Shown here: piece by piece, positions 7,851-17,234 of the stretch | Layout of the letters: the number at the start of each line of letters is the position of its first letter | Numbering within the stretch: the first letter of the stretch is position 1 | DNA from: Endozoicomonas sp. OPT23 | GTDB taxonomy: Bacteria > Pseudomonadota > Gammaproteobacteria > Pseudomonadales > Endozoicomonadaceae | Length of the DNA stretch: 64,000 nucleotides | Assembly: GCF_009653635.1 (NCBI RefSeq) | Contig: NZ_PPFD01000003.1 | Coordinates: 310,001 to 374,000, forward strand | Direction of reading: 5' to 3' | Translations under genes and position numbers: made by a program | The notes under the pieces: model-generated | Seen by the model: the letters and a program-made list of their open reading frames with translations, nothing else | Database searches by the model: none | Told to the model about the DNA's origin: nothing

Positions 7851-8750
7851 ATGATCCTGCAGGAATACATGAACACCTGCCGTACGCGGGTGGACGAGCA
7901 GCTTAAGCTGGTATTACCGGAATCCAGCATTGTCAGCCCGAAGCTGGCTGAAGCAATGACTTACTCGGTGTTTAATGGTGGCAAGCGGGTTCGCCCACTG
8001 CTGGTTTATGCTGCAAACAAAGCGCTTGGTGGTCAAGCTCATCATGCTGACCCGGCAGCCTGTGCGGTAGAGCTTATCCACGCTTATTCTCTGGTCCATG
8101 ACGACCTTCCAGCTATGGACGATGATGACCTGCGCCGCGGTAAGCCAACCTGCCATAAGGCGTTTGATGAGGCTACCGCCATTCTGGCGGGCGACGCGCT
8201 TCAGACATTAGCCTTTGAAGCCCTGAGCACTCCGTACCACTTTCCAGAGGCATTGCTTTCGGATACTGCCCGCCTGGCACTTTTTCGAGAGCTGACTTCT
8301 GCATCCGGCCATGCCGGTATGTGCGGTGGGCAATCCATGGATCTCAACTCCGTTGGCCAGGCTCTTAATCAGCAACAACTTCAGCTGATGCACAACCATA
8401 AAACCGGTGCGCTTATTCGAGCCAGTGTCATCATGGGCGCTCTGTCCACAGACAAGGTCACTGATGAGGAGCTGGATACCCTGACCACCTATGCCAATGC
8501 CATAGGTTTGGCGTTTCAGGTTCAGGACGATATTCTCGATGTCACGGCAGACACCGAGACACTGGGCAAGCAGCAGGGTGCCGATGATGCTCTCGACAAG
8601 CCAACCTACGTTTCTCTGATGGGGCTTGAAGCCGCTCAGCACTTTGCAGAAGAACTCTGCCAGGAAGCTCTCACTGCCTTGTCTTCATTTGATGAGCAGG
8701 CCGCACCTCTGCGCCAACTGGCTGAATACATCGTTCATCGGTCTCATTGA
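7851..8750 (+). CDS. ispA: Farnesyl diphosphate synthase (geranyltranstransferase)
   Basis: IspA condenses isopentenyl diphosphate with dimethylallyl and geranyl diphosphate to make farnesyl diphosphate in the cytoplasm. The 299-residue protein has GGKRVRPLLVY near residue 43, the first aspartate-rich motif in HDDLPAMDDDDLRRGKPT (about residues 83-100) and the second in FQVQDDILDVTADTE (about 222-236). Length and motifs are normal for the family. It follows xseB by three bases and precedes dxs, which feeds the same isoprenoid pathway. A repeat copy and a leader of about 300 bp separate it from dxs. Confidence 0.96.
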   Translation: MILQEYMNTCRTRVDEQLKLVLPESSIVSPKLAEAMTYSVFNGGKRVRPLLVYAANKALGGQAHHADPAACAVELIHAYSLVHDDLPAMDDDDLRRGKPTCHKAFDEATAILAGDALQTLAFEALSTPYHFPEALLSDTARLALFRELTSASGHAGMCGGQSMDLNSVGQALNQQQLQLMHNHKTGALIRASVIMGALSTDKVTDEELDTLTTYANAIGLAFQVQDDILDVTADTETLGKQQGADDALDKPTYVSLMGLEAAQHFAEELCQEALTALSSFDEQAAPLRQLAEYIVHRSH

Positions 8751-8757
8751 TACCCAC

Positions 8758-8830
8758 ATTCCTTATATAGCTGTTTGCCGACCACAGTAAGACAAACAGC
8801 TACTTAATATTCGGTTAAGTGCGCTTACAT
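8758..8830 (+). repeat. Dispersed hairpin-tail repeat, copy C (diverged)
   Basis: The stem is AGCTGTTTG (8769-8777) with CAAACAGCT (8793-8801). It is followed by ACTTAATATTCGGTTAAG and a weak terminal hairpin TAAG-TGCG-CTTA. The stem sequence differs from other copies but stays fully paired. It lies directly after the ispA stop. Confidence 0.65.
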
Positions 8831-9010
8831 AGCTGGATGTCCATTTTCTTTCAAAAATGTTAATTGTTCACCGTTCAGGTACAATCTCTGCTGATGAGCT
8901 ATAACCCTCTGACCTGACGTTCTTTTTTATACAGCATCATTCTTCGGGTCAGAGACAATGCGAGTAAATTGCTGAACCCAGCACTTTGAAACGAAGTACC
9001 TTGAATACAG

Positions 9011-9034
9011 GAAAGCCGGACCGCTCCGGCTTTC
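9011..9034 (+). promoter_or_regulatory. Hairpin in the dxs leader
   Basis: GAAAGCCGGA (9011-9020) and TCCGGCTTTC (9025-9034) form a perfect 10-bp stem with a CCGC loop, 30 bases before the dxs ATG. No T-run follows. It may affect dxs translation or mRNA stability. A downstream GGCTGAGAGGCC segment recalls part of a TPP riboswitch, but the rest of that motif is missing. Confidence 0.5.
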
Positions 9035-9064
9035 GTGGCTGAGAGGCCTGGATCGCTAACAGAC

Positions 9065-11020
9065 ATGTTTCACGAAATACCTAAAACTCGCCCTGCCACT
9101 CCACTGCTGGACCGGGCCGATATTCCTGAACAACTGCGCCAGCTTGACGCCAGCCAGCTGCCAGAGCTGGCCAATGAACTCAGAGAGTATCTTCTTTATT
9201 CCGTTGGCCAGGTGGGTGGCCACTTTGGTGCCGGACTTGGCGTGGTCGAACTGACCATTGCCCTGCATTACCTGTTTGAAACGCCCAGAGACCGAATAGT
9301 CTGGGACGTTGGCCATCAGGCATACCCTCATAAAATACTGACCGGCCGTAAGGAGCAGATGAACACTCTGCGCCAGAAAGACGGTCTTGCTGCTTTCCCT
9401 AAACGAGCTGAAAGCGAATACGACACCTTTGGTGTAGGTCATTCCAGTACGTCTATCAGTGCTGCTTTGGGTATGGCGGCTGCCGCTAAGTTGAAAGGCG
9501 AAAAACGTCGTACGGTTGCTGTTATTGGTGATGGTTCCCTGACCGCAGGTATGGCCTATGAAGCCATGAACCATGCCGCTGACCTGAAAGCCAATATGCT
9601 GGTGATATTGAACGACAATGATATGTCGATCTCTAACAGCGTGGGCGGTCTTTCAAATTATCTGACCAAGGTTTTGTCCAGCAAGACCTATCACCATATC
9701 CGTGAAGGCAGCAAAAAAGTTCTGAATGTTATTCCCCATGCATGGGAACTGGCACGCAGAACTGAAGAACATATGAAAGGAATGGTGATTCCGGGCACTC
9801 TGTTTGAAGAGATGGGCTTTAACTATTTTGGTCCTATCGACGGTCACGACCTGCCGATGCTACTGCACACTATTGAGAACCTGAAAGACCTTGAAGGCCC
9901 TCAATTCCTGCATATTGTTACCCGCAAGGGTAAGGGCTTTGCTCCCGCCGAGCAGGATCCGATTGGTTATCACGCTATTACCAAGCTGGAACCCAAGACT
10001 AAAGAAGGTAACGAGAAGCCGAAGCTGCCCAAGAAGCCTAAGTACTGCAACATCTTTGGTGAATGGCTCTACGATATGGCAGCGAAAGATCAGAAGCTGG
10101 TCGGTATCACACCCGCCATGCGAGAAGGTTCGGATATGATTCGCTTCTCCGAACACTTCCCTGACCGCTACTTTGATGTCGCCATTGCCGAGCAACACGC
10201 TGTGACTCTGGCAGCCGGTATGGCCTGTGAAGGCACTAAACCTGTTGTGGCTATCTACTCCACCTTCCTGCAGCGCGCCTATGACCAGCTGGTACACGAC
10301 GTTGCTGTGCAGAAGCTGGACGTGCTCTTCGCCATTGACCGTGCCGGCATGGTAGGTGAAGACGGGCCAACTCATGGTGGTTGCTACGATATTGCCTACC
10401 TGCGCTGCATTCCGGAAATGCTGGTTATGGCTCCGGCTGACGAAGACGAAACACGTCGTATGCTGACCACTGGTTATCAGTACAATGGCCCGGCATCGGT
10501 TCGCTACCCTCGTGGTACGGGTCCTGGCGCAGAGATCAGCAAAGAGCTGACAGCCATGGAAATCGGCAAAGGTGAAGTTCGTCGTAGCGGTAAGCGAGTA
10601 GCCATTCTAGCCTTTGGTACTGTGCTACAGAGTGCTCTGGATGCAGGTGAACAACTGGACGTCACTGTTGCCAATATGCGCTTCGTTAAGCCACTGGACA
10701 CGAAACTGGTTGCCAAGCTGGCGCAGGAGCATGAACTACTGGTGACGGTAGAAGAAGGCTGTATTGCTGGCGGTGCCGGTTCTGCGGTTGCTGAATACCT
10801 CAGTGAACAGGGTTTGAACACTCCAACTATGCATCTGGGTATTCCTGATGAATACATCGAAGGTGCAAGTCATTCTCAGCAGCTGGCTCAATGTGGTCTG
10901 GATGCTGCTGGAATTCAGAAGTCCATTGAAGGTCGTTTGAAAGGCTCCTTCGAAGTAAAAACCATTATTCAACACGAAGTGAATGAAAGCACTGAAGAGA
11001 AAGCAGCGAGTAGCTCCTGA
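9065..11020 (+). CDS. dxs: 1-deoxy-D-xylulose-5-phosphate synthase
   Basis: DXS is the thiamine-diphosphate enzyme that condenses pyruvate and glyceraldehyde 3-phosphate to DXP, the entry to the methylerythritol phosphate pathway and a precursor of thiamine and pyridoxal. The 651-residue product shows [16 protein letters not shown] and [17 protein letters not shown], then [17 protein letters not shown] with the diphosphate-binding motif continuing to NDNDMSIS. The transketolase half has [17 protein letters not shown] and [15 protein letters not shown]. The C-terminal domain runs to [12 protein letters not shown], followed by about 40 extra residues. ATG 9065 ([10 protein letters not shown]) matches the family start. 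It is convergent with torS, 13 bp apart. Confidence 0.96.
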   Translation: MFHEIPKTRPATPLLDRADIPEQLRQLDASQLPELANELREYLLYSVGQVGGHFGAGLGVVELTIALHYLFETPRDRIVWDVGHQAYPHKILTGRKEQMNTLRQKDGLAAFPKRAESEYDTFGVGHSSTSISAALGMAAAAKLKGEKRRTVAVIGDGSLTAGMAYEAMNHAADLKANMLVILNDNDMSISNSVGGLSNYLTKVLSSKTYHHIREGSKKVLNVIPHAWELARRTEEHMKGMVIPGTLFEEMGFNYFGPIDGHDLPMLLHTIENLKDLEGPQFLHIVTRKGKGFAPAEQDPIGYHAITKLEPKTKEGNEKPKLPKKPKYCNIFGEWLYDMAAKDQKLVGITPAMREGSDMIRFSEHFPDRYFDVAIAEQHAVTLAAGMACEGTKPVVAIYSTFLQRAYDQLVHDVAVQKLDVLFAIDRAGMVGEDGPTHGGCYDIAYLRCIPEMLVMAPADEDETRRMLTTGYQYNGPASVRYPRGTGPGAEISKELTAMEIGKGEVRRSGKRVAILAFGTVLQSALDAGEQLDVTVANMRFVKPLDTKLVAKLAQEHELLVTVEEGCIAGGAGSAVAEYLSEQGLNTPTMHLGIPDEYIEGASHSQQLAQCGLDAAGIQKSIEGRLKGSFEVKTIIQHEVNESTEEKAASSS

Positions 11021-11033
11021 TTCTTTCCAGTAC

Positions 11034-13946
11034 TTAAGATCTGACACTCTGGAGCTGGTTTACTCGCCACAGCTCCAGAGCTTTACAGGACTTCCTGTAG
11101 CAACCCTCCAAATCAACCAGTAACTGCTCACATCCTTTATTCTGCCCTGCTACCTGTTCAATCTGTCCTGCAAGTTTTTGAAGTGTTGGCAGCGCCATAC
11201 TCCCTGCAGCACCTTTTAACTCATGAGCCTTATTCTTTATAAGTTCATGGTCGTCCTGTTCAGCAGACAGTATTGTTTCAAGAGTCCGCTTCGATGATTC
11301 CAGAAACATGCCAACCATATTTTCAACGGTCTCATCTCCCAGAATCTCCCTGTCTTCGTTCAACTGATGCAGATTCAGTAACTCTTCAGGGTCAGTCTGA
11401 AGTTCTTTTACGATGGAACTCGCCCCTGTCAAAGTACCTTTTTGCGCCATTACTTCAACAATAGTTCTCGCCAGCTCGGGCAATCGCAACGGTTTGCCAA
11501 GACAAGCAGCCATACCAGCCTCAAGGAATTTCTGCTGGTCTTCCCTGAATACGTGAGCAGAGACAGCAATAACAGGAACCGGTTTGCTGAAAATAGAACC
11601 AAGCTCATTAGCCAGATCCGTTCCATTGCCATCAGGCAGGTTTATATCCATTAAAACCAGATCAAAGGACTGACTGCATGCGACAACCCTCGCTTGCTGA
11701 CAGGTTTCTGCTGTTTCAACAATCTGCCCCAATTGTAAAAGGTAGCCTTCAGCCACAGCTCGATTAACCGCATTGTCTTCCACCAGCAAAACACGATATT
11801 GAGACAGTTTCGATTCTGTATTCAGCGAGGTATCTTTCGAACGTGACGTCTCAAGAGGCAGGGAAAAGTAAAAGCTACTGCCCTTATTTGATTGGCTGTT
11901 TACCTGCAGGTTTCCACCCAGAACAGTTACCAGCCTTTTGCTGATCGATAATCCCAACCCCGTCCCTGGCTGCCTGATATTTGAGCCTGCCTGGGTAAAG
12001 GCATCAAAGATTGTCATCAGCTTATCTTCAGCTATTCCCTGGCCTGTATCTGTCACTCTGAATTCATAATTGCCTGCGGTGCGGATCTGCAGTGATACCT
12101 GAATACTACCCTTCAGGGTAAATTTGATCGCATTACCAATCAGGTTCAGCAATATCTGTCGTATTTTTACCGCATCACCCAAGAGCCATTGAGGTACAGT
12201 GTCGTTGATAATCAGCTCAAGGTTAAGCCCCTTATTGATAGCTCTAGCCTTCATCAGGCTGACCAGTTCACCGACCAGTTGGCGAGACGCAAAACTGACC
12301 GGATTATTCTCAATATGACCCGCTTCTATCTTTGAGTAATCAAGAATGTCATTGAGGATATCCAGCAGTATTTCTCCGGAATAACCAATGGTTTTGACAA
12401 ACTCCTGCTGCCTGTCATCAAGCTGTGTCCCCTTCAATAGGCTCAATGTTCCAAGAACACCGTTCATTGGTGTTCGAATTTCGTGGCTCATATGAGCCAG
12501 AAAACGGGTTTTAGCCTGATTAGCCTGTTCAGCTTCAGCTCTTGCCTTTCGATGCTGAACAGCCTGCTCCTGAAGTGCAACATTGGTCAGCTTTAACTGA
12601 TCCGTCTGCTCTTCTACCAGCTCAGCAAGATGATCTCTATGTCGTTTAATCTCGTGCTGGTTTTGTAAAGCCTCTTCTTCCAGTTGCTGCCGGGCAATAG
12701 CATTTCTTCGAAAAACCTCTATAGCTTTCGCCATGTCACTCAATTCGTCTTTGTGATCATCATTCACAACCACTGACAAATCACCTTCAGCCAGCTTCGT
12801 CATAGCGCATGTCTGGTAAGTAAGACGTTTCACCAGATGACGGTAAACAAATAACCAGAGAATAAGAACCATCGCAGTTACAGTAATCAGCATCATCACC
12901 AACAGCCATGAACGTCCGTAATGGAGGCTTTTTTTCAGGTCATCACCCGCTCTTATCGCTTCAGATTCTGAATAGGACACCAGCTGATCAGTCTGCTGGT
13001 TCAATCGGGACAAGAGAAAGGAGTTCCCCTTGTTCAGCTGGGCAATATCATTTCGGATGGATATCAGTTTTTCTGTGTTATCAATGATGGAACCAATAAC
13101 GGCAAGTTGTTTTAAGCTATTCGATAGCTTTGTTCTACGATCAGGGTCTTCCACTGACTGAACCAGATATCCGATGCGATCCATCAAGGGTTGGTATTCT
13201 TTTCTTAATACTTTTAACTCATTACTTGAGCCTGTTTTTTCCAGTCGTGTCAGCAGGTTCTGTAATCGGTAGATTCTCAACTCCAGCGTACTGACTCTTT
13301 GCAGCTGATCAAAATCAACATCCACCAGCTGATCCAGAGCCATCATGAATTCGGTTCTGTTAGTTTCATTCTCAGGGCTGTAAAGATGCGCAAAGTCAGA
13401 CATAACAATCGTACTGGAGTTAGCCACTTGTGAACGTGCAAGCCGTGTCAGCTCAGCCACTTCAATGAATACCTGATGGAGGTTTTCCTGTCGTGTCTGT
13501 TCCAGCTGGATTCTGTGGCCAACCTGCTGCCCGAGAACCGAAAGGTTTTTAATCACACCTAGAGTAATCTGCTGAAGTATTTCCGGCTTCTGCTCAGGTG
13601 ATCGTTGCTTCAGTTCACCTTGTAGCTGTGCCAGTTGATGGCCGGCCAGAGTCAGTTGTTTTCCCTGATACTGTCTCTCGCCTTCAGACTCTGCTTCCAC
13701 CAGCAGTTGCGCCAGAAACAGGATTTCTGTTGAAAGATCGGAAAGACGCCTTGCTGTCACCAGATCAGGAATTGTCTGTTCACTGACCTGTCTCTCTCTC
13801 TGAGCAAGCTGGGCAAAGCCTCCCCAGGCCACCAGACCAATAATCATGGCCAGCATGACAAAGACACTGAACGACAGCAGCAATTTTCCTCCCAGACCGG
13901 GAGCAGGGTTTAAACGACGAAGAAATGGCAGGAGCACGGTATACAA
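11034..13946 (-). CDS. torS: Hybrid sensor histidine kinase TorS
   Basis: TorS is the membrane sensor that, with TorT, detects TMAO and phosphorylates TorR through a four-step relay. The 970-residue product has a first membrane helix at about 20-45, a long periplasmic helical sensor region, a second helix at about 347-370, a HAMP domain, a histidine kinase core with His488 in HMSHEIRTP, an HATPase domain (LIGNAIKFT, GTGLGLSIS), a receiver with Asp767 in LMDINLPDG, and a C-terminal HPt domain with His908 in AHELKGAAGS. All three phospho-sites are present. TTG at 13946 is used; a GTG three codons later is possible and neither has a clear ribosome binding site. It is divergent from torT. Confidence 0.93.
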   Translation of the reverse strand: MYTVLLPFLRRLNPAPGLGGKLLLSFSVFVMLAMIIGLVAWGGFAQLAQRERQVSEQTIPDLVTARRLSDLSTEILFLAQLLVEAESEGERQYQGKQLTLAGHQLAQLQGELKQRSPEQKPEILQQITLGVIKNLSVLGQQVGHRIQLEQTRQENLHQVFIEVAELTRLARSQVANSSTIVMSDFAHLYSPENETNRTEFMMALDQLVDVDFDQLQRVSTLELRIYRLQNLLTRLEKTGSSNELKVLRKEYQPLMDRIGYLVQSVEDPDRRTKLSNSLKQLAVIGSIIDNTEKLISIRNDIAQLNKGNSFLLSRLNQQTDQLVSYSESEAIRAGDDLKKSLHYGRSWLLVMMLITVTAMVLILWLFVYRHLVKRLTYQTCAMTKLAEGDLSVVVNDDHKDELSDMAKAIEVFRRNAIARQQLEEEALQNQHEIKRHRDHLAELVEEQTDQLKLTNVALQEQAVQHRKARAEAEQANQAKTRFLAHMSHEIRTPMNGVLGTLSLLKGTQLDDRQQEFVKTIGYSGEILLDILNDILDYSKIEAGHIENNPVSFASRQLVGELVSLMKARAINKGLNLELIINDTVPQWLLGDAVKIRQILLNLIGNAIKFTLKGSIQVSLQIRTAGNYEFRVTDTGQGIAEDKLMTIFDAFTQAGSNIRQPGTGLGLSISKRLVTVLGGNLQVNSQSNKGSSFYFSLPLETSRSKDTSLNTESKLSQYRVLLVEDNAVNRAVAEGYLLQLGQIVETAETCQQARVVACSQSFDLVLMDINLPDGNGTDLANELGSIFSKPVPVIAVSAHVFREDQQKFLEAGMAACLGKPLRLPELARTIVEVMAQKGTLTGASSIVKELQTDPEELLNLHQLNEDREILGDETVENMVGMFLESSKRTLETILSAEQDDHELIKNKAHELKGAAGSMALPTLQKLAGQIEQVAGQNKGCEQLLVDLEGCYRKSCKALELWRVNQLQSVRS
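11047..11080 (+). terminator. Inverted repeat inside the torS 3' end, possible dxs terminator
   Basis: CTCTGGAGCTG (11047-11057) and CAGCTCCAGAG (11070-11080) form a perfect 11-bp stem with a 12-base loop, starting 27 bp after the dxs stop and lying within the last codons of convergent torS. There is no T-run, so it would be an imperfect intrinsic terminator or an mRNA 3'-end protecting structure. Confidence 0.4.
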
Positions 13947-14008
13947 CTATTGTGGTAGCTCTGGTTAGCGCTACTATGAACCTTTCTGCATTCAGGAGTC
14001 TATTGAGA

Positions 14009-15094
14009 ATGATACCGACAGCTTCACGTTTTACTGTCTGGCTGACGGTACTTATCGTTCAACTGACTTTTAACACGGTCTTCGCTGACCAATGGCTGGT
14101 TCAAAAGGCTAGTCCGGCTTTTAATTTCTCCCACACAGTTCCGGCAAAAGTTTCAGTTCTGAAAAGAGCATCTTCTAGATGGAAACTCTGCGTGCTCTAT
14201 CCCCACCTGAAGGACTCGTACTGGCTCAGCGTAAACTATGGCATGGTTGATCAGGCAAAAAAGCTGGGCGTTCAGTTAAAGGTTATGGCCGCTGATGGCT
14301 ATAACAGTGCCGGGCAGCAACGCAACCAACTGCAGTCCTGCCGAAACTGGCAGGCCGATGCCATTCTTCTGGGCAGTGTCGGTTATGACCTGCTCAACCA
14401 GTCAGTAGAGCAAACTGCCAGCTCAACTCCGGTTTTTGGTCTGGTTAATAACCTTTCACCAAAGGGAGTCTCAGGTAAGGTGGGCGTTGACTGGTACCAA
14501 ATGGGTTTCCGTATTGGTCAGCACCTTTCAAATAAACACCCAAGAGGTTCAAAACCTGCAACTGTCGCGTGGTTTTCATCTCCGACCGGCAGAGGTGGCA
14601 GCGATGTTAGCCTTAAGGGGCTAAGAGCAGGGCTGGAAGGCAGCTCTGTAGTGATAGTCAGTGAGTCATGGGGTGACAATGATTCAGCCATCAAGCGAGA
14701 TTTGATTCAAAAGACACTGGACCAACACCCACAACTCGACTATCTGGTGGGCGGTGCCGTTATGGCTGAAGTGGCTATTCCTGAATTAATACGTCGTAAA
14801 CTCACAGGCAGGACTCAGGTCATCTCAACCTATATGAGCCACAGTGTCTATCGCGGTTTGTTACGACATCGAATTCTATTGGCTAATGATGACAATATGG
14901 TTCTGCAGGGAAGACTTTCCGTCGATCAGGCTATCAAATTCCTCGAGAAAAAGCCCTGGTTTCAGGATCTGGGACCCGACATCCGAACTCTTTCCTCAGA
15001 CAGCCTTCCTGACGACCTTGCCAGCAGTCTTTCTCCTGCCAGCTGGCGTCCCGTCTATGACGTGTCTCAGAAAACGGTTTCGGTGAACAGATAA
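14009..15094 (+). CDS. torT: Periplasmic TMAO-sensing protein TorT
   Basis: TorT is a periplasmic binding protein of the sugar-binding (PBP type 1) fold that presents TMAO to TorS. The 361-residue product starts with a signal peptide (MIPTASRFTVWLTVLIVQLT...FA, cleavage near residue 26). The mature part has WKLCVLYPHLKDSYWLSVNYGMVDQAKKLGVQL, typical of the fold's first strand and helix, and LGSVGYDLLNQSVEQ and VGGAVMAEVAIPELIRR further on. ATG 14009 is chosen because AGGAG lies ten bases upstream and it gives a normal signal peptide; an ATG at 13976 is possible. E. coli TorT is about 342 residues. Its 3' end overlaps convergent torR by 28 bp. Confidence 0.9.
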   Translation: MIPTASRFTVWLTVLIVQLTFNTVFADQWLVQKASPAFNFSHTVPAKVSVLKRASSRWKLCVLYPHLKDSYWLSVNYGMVDQAKKLGVQLKVMAADGYNSAGQQRNQLQSCRNWQADAILLGSVGYDLLNQSVEQTASSTPVFGLVNNLSPKGVSGKVGVDWYQMGFRIGQHLSNKHPRGSKPATVAWFSSPTGRGGSDVSLKGLRAGLEGSSVVIVSESWGDNDSAIKRDLIQKTLDQHPQLDYLVGGAVMAEVAIPELIRRKLTGRTQVISTYMSHSVYRGLLRHRILLANDDNMVLQGRLSVDQAIKFLEKKPWFQDLGPDIRTLSSDSLPDDLASSLSPASWRPVYDVSQKTVSVNR

Positions 15095-15777
15095 CCTTCG
15101 CCATGAATGGTCTTGAACATAACCGGTTGTCCAGGATGTTCTTCCAGTTTATGTCTCAGTCGTCTGACCAGTGTATCTATGGTTCTGTCGCCGGGCGCTT
15201 CTCTACGATGACTGGTCAGGCTTAATAACCTTTCCCGATTGAGTACCATGCCCGTATGAGTTACAAAGGCCAGTAGCAGTTCATACTCAGCTCCGGTCAG
15301 GGTTACAGGCTGGTCACCTCGATAGAGTTCACGTCTTTGGGTATCTATTCGGCACTCACCAAAACGGATGATAAAGTCGTCTTTTTCCTCAGGCTCTGTC
15401 ACTGCATTACAGAGAGATATCCTCCAGAGCAGATTTTTAACCCTGACCAGCAGCTCTCTCAGTTCAACAGGCTTCACTACATAATCATCTGCGCCCATCT
15501 CCAGTCCCACCACCCGGTCAATGGTATCGCTGCGCCCTGTCACCAGAATAATGCCCACTGTTGACTGGCTTCGAAGCTGTCGGGTCAAAGACAGGCCATC
15601 TATTCCTGGCAAGTTAATATCCAGCAGAATCAGATCGACCTTTTCATTACTAAAGATATCCATCATGGCTTCACCACTGTCAGCTTCTGAAACCCGATAG
15701 CCTTCACAGCGAAAATAGCCGACCAGTCTGGCACGGGTGACAGGCTCATCTTCGACAACAAGAACGTGATGGCTCAT
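15067..15777 (-). CDS. torR: Response regulator TorR (OmpR type)
   Basis: TorR activates torCAD when phosphorylated by TorS. The 236-residue product has a receiver domain with acidic pocket E9-D10, phospho-acceptor Asp53 in LILLDINLPG, the conserved Thr in ILVTGRSD and Lys in VVKPVELREL. The C-terminal winged helix carries FGECRIDTQRRELYRGDQPVTLTGAEYELLLAF and RTIDTLVRRLRHKLE. The gene lies between torT and torC and faces away from torC, so the 198-bp torR-torC gap contains both promoters. TorR is also known to repress its own gene in E. coli, and one Tor-box-like decamer (15813-15822) sits close to the torR start. Confidence 0.94.
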   Translation of the reverse strand: MSHHVLVVEDEPVTRARLVGYFRCEGYRVSEADSGEAMMDIFSNEKVDLILLDINLPGIDGLSLTRQLRSQSTVGIILVTGRSDTIDRVVGLEMGADDYVVKPVELRELLVRVKNLLWRISLCNAVTEPEEKDDFIIRFGECRIDTQRRELYRGDQPVTLTGAEYELLLAFVTHTGMVLNRERLLSLTSHRREAPGDRTIDTLVRRLRHKLEEHPGQPVMFKTIHGEGYLFTETVF

Positions 15778-15865
15778 GGACAGGACTCTTTTTGTTAATT
15801 TGAGCCGTCATTCTATTCAGAGGTGCCTGACTGCTGATATACGCATTTCTAATAACCAGAGCATT

Positions 15866-15928
15866 CTATTCACATCTATTCACATTTTGTTAAAAGTTGT
15901 TCATAGCCAGTGGCAGAACCATTCACAT
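15866..15928 (+). promoter_or_regulatory. Cluster of four candidate Tor boxes before torC
   Basis: Four decamers resembling the E. coli Tor box CTGTTCATAT lie in direct orientation: CTATTCACAT at 15866-15875, an identical copy immediately following at 15876-15885, TTGTTCATAG at 15897-15906 and CCATTCACAT at 15919-15928. E. coli torCAD also has four boxes in direct repeat. The last box is half of a 14-bp palindrome ATTCACATGTGAAT (15921-15934). A further weaker match, CTATTCAGAG, lies at 15813-15822 near torR. The two identical tandem boxes with a shared CA instead of TA suggest a slightly altered local consensus. Confidence 0.7.
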
Positions 15929-15975
15929 GTGAATCATATCCTGATGTCATTCAAAAATTTCAGGTTTGTGTGTTC

Positions 15976-17136
15976 ATGAAAAATCTCTGGCGTTTTTTAA
16001 CCAGCCCCTCAGGCAAATACTCCGTCATTGGCCTGCTGACTGCGGGCATCATTTTTGGCGTGGCACTGGTATTCACCGGTCATCAAACCATGCAATACAC
16101 AGGTACTGAAGAATTCTGTACCGGCTGCCACACCATGCAGCAACCTCTGGTAGAACTTAAGAAATCCATTCACTACCAGAATGCCAGCGGTGTTCGTGCT
16201 ACCTGCGTTGATTGTCATATGCCTACGGACTTTGTTGGTCAGATGAAGCGCAAGATGCAGGCTACCAACGACGTTTATCAGCACTACATCACCAAGAAGA
16301 TCGATACACCTGAGCTGTACGAAGAAAACCGTCTGGAGATGGCACAGAATGTCTGGGCTCGAATGGAAGAAAATGATTCCTCCGGTTGCCGTGGCTGCCA
16401 CAGCTACGAAGCCATGGATCACAGCAAGCAGTCCACCAAAGCGGCCAAGCGCATGAAGGAAGCTGCAGCGACTGATCAGACCTGCATTTCCTGTCACAAG
16501 GGTATCGCCCATACCATGCCGGACACCTCTGGCGGCTTCCGTAAGTCTTATACCAGCCTGGTTAAAGATGCGACCCAACCAGCAAAGGCTGAAACCCTCT
16601 ACTCACTGACTGAAATCAAGCTGTTCAAAAAAGCAGACGGCAAGAAAGAAGCCGGTAAGTTGCTACCAGCCACTGAAGTAAAAGTTCTTGAGCGTAAGGG
16701 CGACATGCTTCTGATTGAAATTCAGGGCTGGAAACAGAAAAAAGGCCGTGGACGGGTACTGAATCAGGAAGCAGGAAAACGTATCTATTCCGCAACACTG
16801 AAAGGTTCATTTGCCCGCAAGGTAGAAGTTCTGGAAACCACTACCATTGGCGACCAGAAAAAAGAGTGGCAGAAAGTCTCAGCAAAAGCATGGGCAAAGA
16901 ACACCAACTTCCTGACCTCTATTGAACCTATCTGGAGCTACACCGACGAGCTCTATCAGGCTACTTGCACCCAGTGCCACGGCGCACCGGATATCGGCCA
17001 CTTCAACTCCACCGAATGGATTGCCCAGCTGAAAGGCATGATGAGCTTCGCAGACCTCGACAAGCGCGAAGAAAGAACCTTGCTGAAATATCTGCAGAAC
17101 CATGCGGCAGACTCCAAAGCTGGCAGCAAACACTGA
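15976..17136 (+). CDS. torC: Pentahaem c-type cytochrome TorC
   Basis: TorC is a membrane-anchored periplasmic cytochrome that passes electrons from menaquinol to TorA. The 386-residue product has an uncleaved N-terminal anchor (about residues 12-36) followed by four CXXCH haem sites near residues 48 (CTGCH), 77 (CVDCH), 138 (CRGCH) and 170 (CISCH), as in the NapC/NirT domain. A spacer of about 155 residues leads to a fifth site, CTQCH near 331, in the TorC-specific C-terminal domain. ATG 15976 is chosen because the anchor then begins at the normal position; an upstream in-frame start at 15910 would put Tor boxes inside the gene. First gene of torCAD. Confidence 0.95.
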   Translation: MKNLWRFLTSPSGKYSVIGLLTAGIIFGVALVFTGHQTMQYTGTEEFCTGCHTMQQPLVELKKSIHYQNASGVRATCVDCHMPTDFVGQMKRKMQATNDVYQHYITKKIDTPELYEENRLEMAQNVWARMEENDSSGCRGCHSYEAMDHSKQSTKAAKRMKEAAATDQTCISCHKGIAHTMPDTSGGFRKSYTSLVKDATQPAKAETLYSLTEIKLFKKADGKKEAGKLLPATEVKVLERKGDMLLIEIQGWKQKKGRGRVLNQEAGKRIYSATLKGSFARKVEVLETTTIGDQKKEWQKVSAKAWAKNTNFLTSIEPIWSYTDELYQATCTQCHGAPDIGHFNSTEWIAQLKGMMSFADLDKREERTLLKYLQNHAADSKAGSKH

Positions 17137-17143
17137 TGGACAG

Positions 17144-17220
17144 CCCGCTGATACTTCCTCAAGTACAGCGGGTGAAACAAGCCATAAAGAATTTGAATAG
17201 TTCTTTCCCCAGAGGGAAAG
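17144..17220 (+). promoter_or_regulatory. Two hairpins in the torC-torA gap
   Basis: The first stem is CCCGCT (17144-17149) with AGCGGG (17167-17172), enclosing ACTT/AAGT around CCTC. The second is CTTTCCC (17203-17209) with GGGAAAG (17214-17220), loop CAGA, ending one base before the AAGGAG ribosome binding site of torA. Neither has a T-run. They probably shape torCAD mRNA processing or translation of torA. Confidence 0.45.
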
Positions 17221-17234
17221 CAAGGAGAGAAACC

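Larger units (their letters stand above)
8751..9064. other. ispA-dxs intergenic leader
   Basis: The gap holds a repeat copy at its left end, then a possible 8-bp stem CTCTGACC/GGTCAGAG (8907-8914 with 8947-8954, 32-base loop), then a strong hairpin at 9011-9034 close to the dxs start. TACAAT at 8880-8885 could be a -10 element, but I see no good -35 match at the right distance. The arrangement suggests that dxs can be transcribed or regulated separately from xseB-ispA. Confidence 0.5.

Noticed and set aside
9012-9064. Possible TPP riboswitch before dxs (GGCTGAGAGGCC segment)
   Set aside because: Only the CTGAGA-like half is present. The second conserved half (ACCTGATCTGGATAATGCCAGCG-like) is not recognisable, so the pattern is probably chance.
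16965-17234. Upstream extension of the torA frame
   Set aside because: The frame is open into the torC gene, but the Tat signal and AAGGAGAGA place the real start at 17235.
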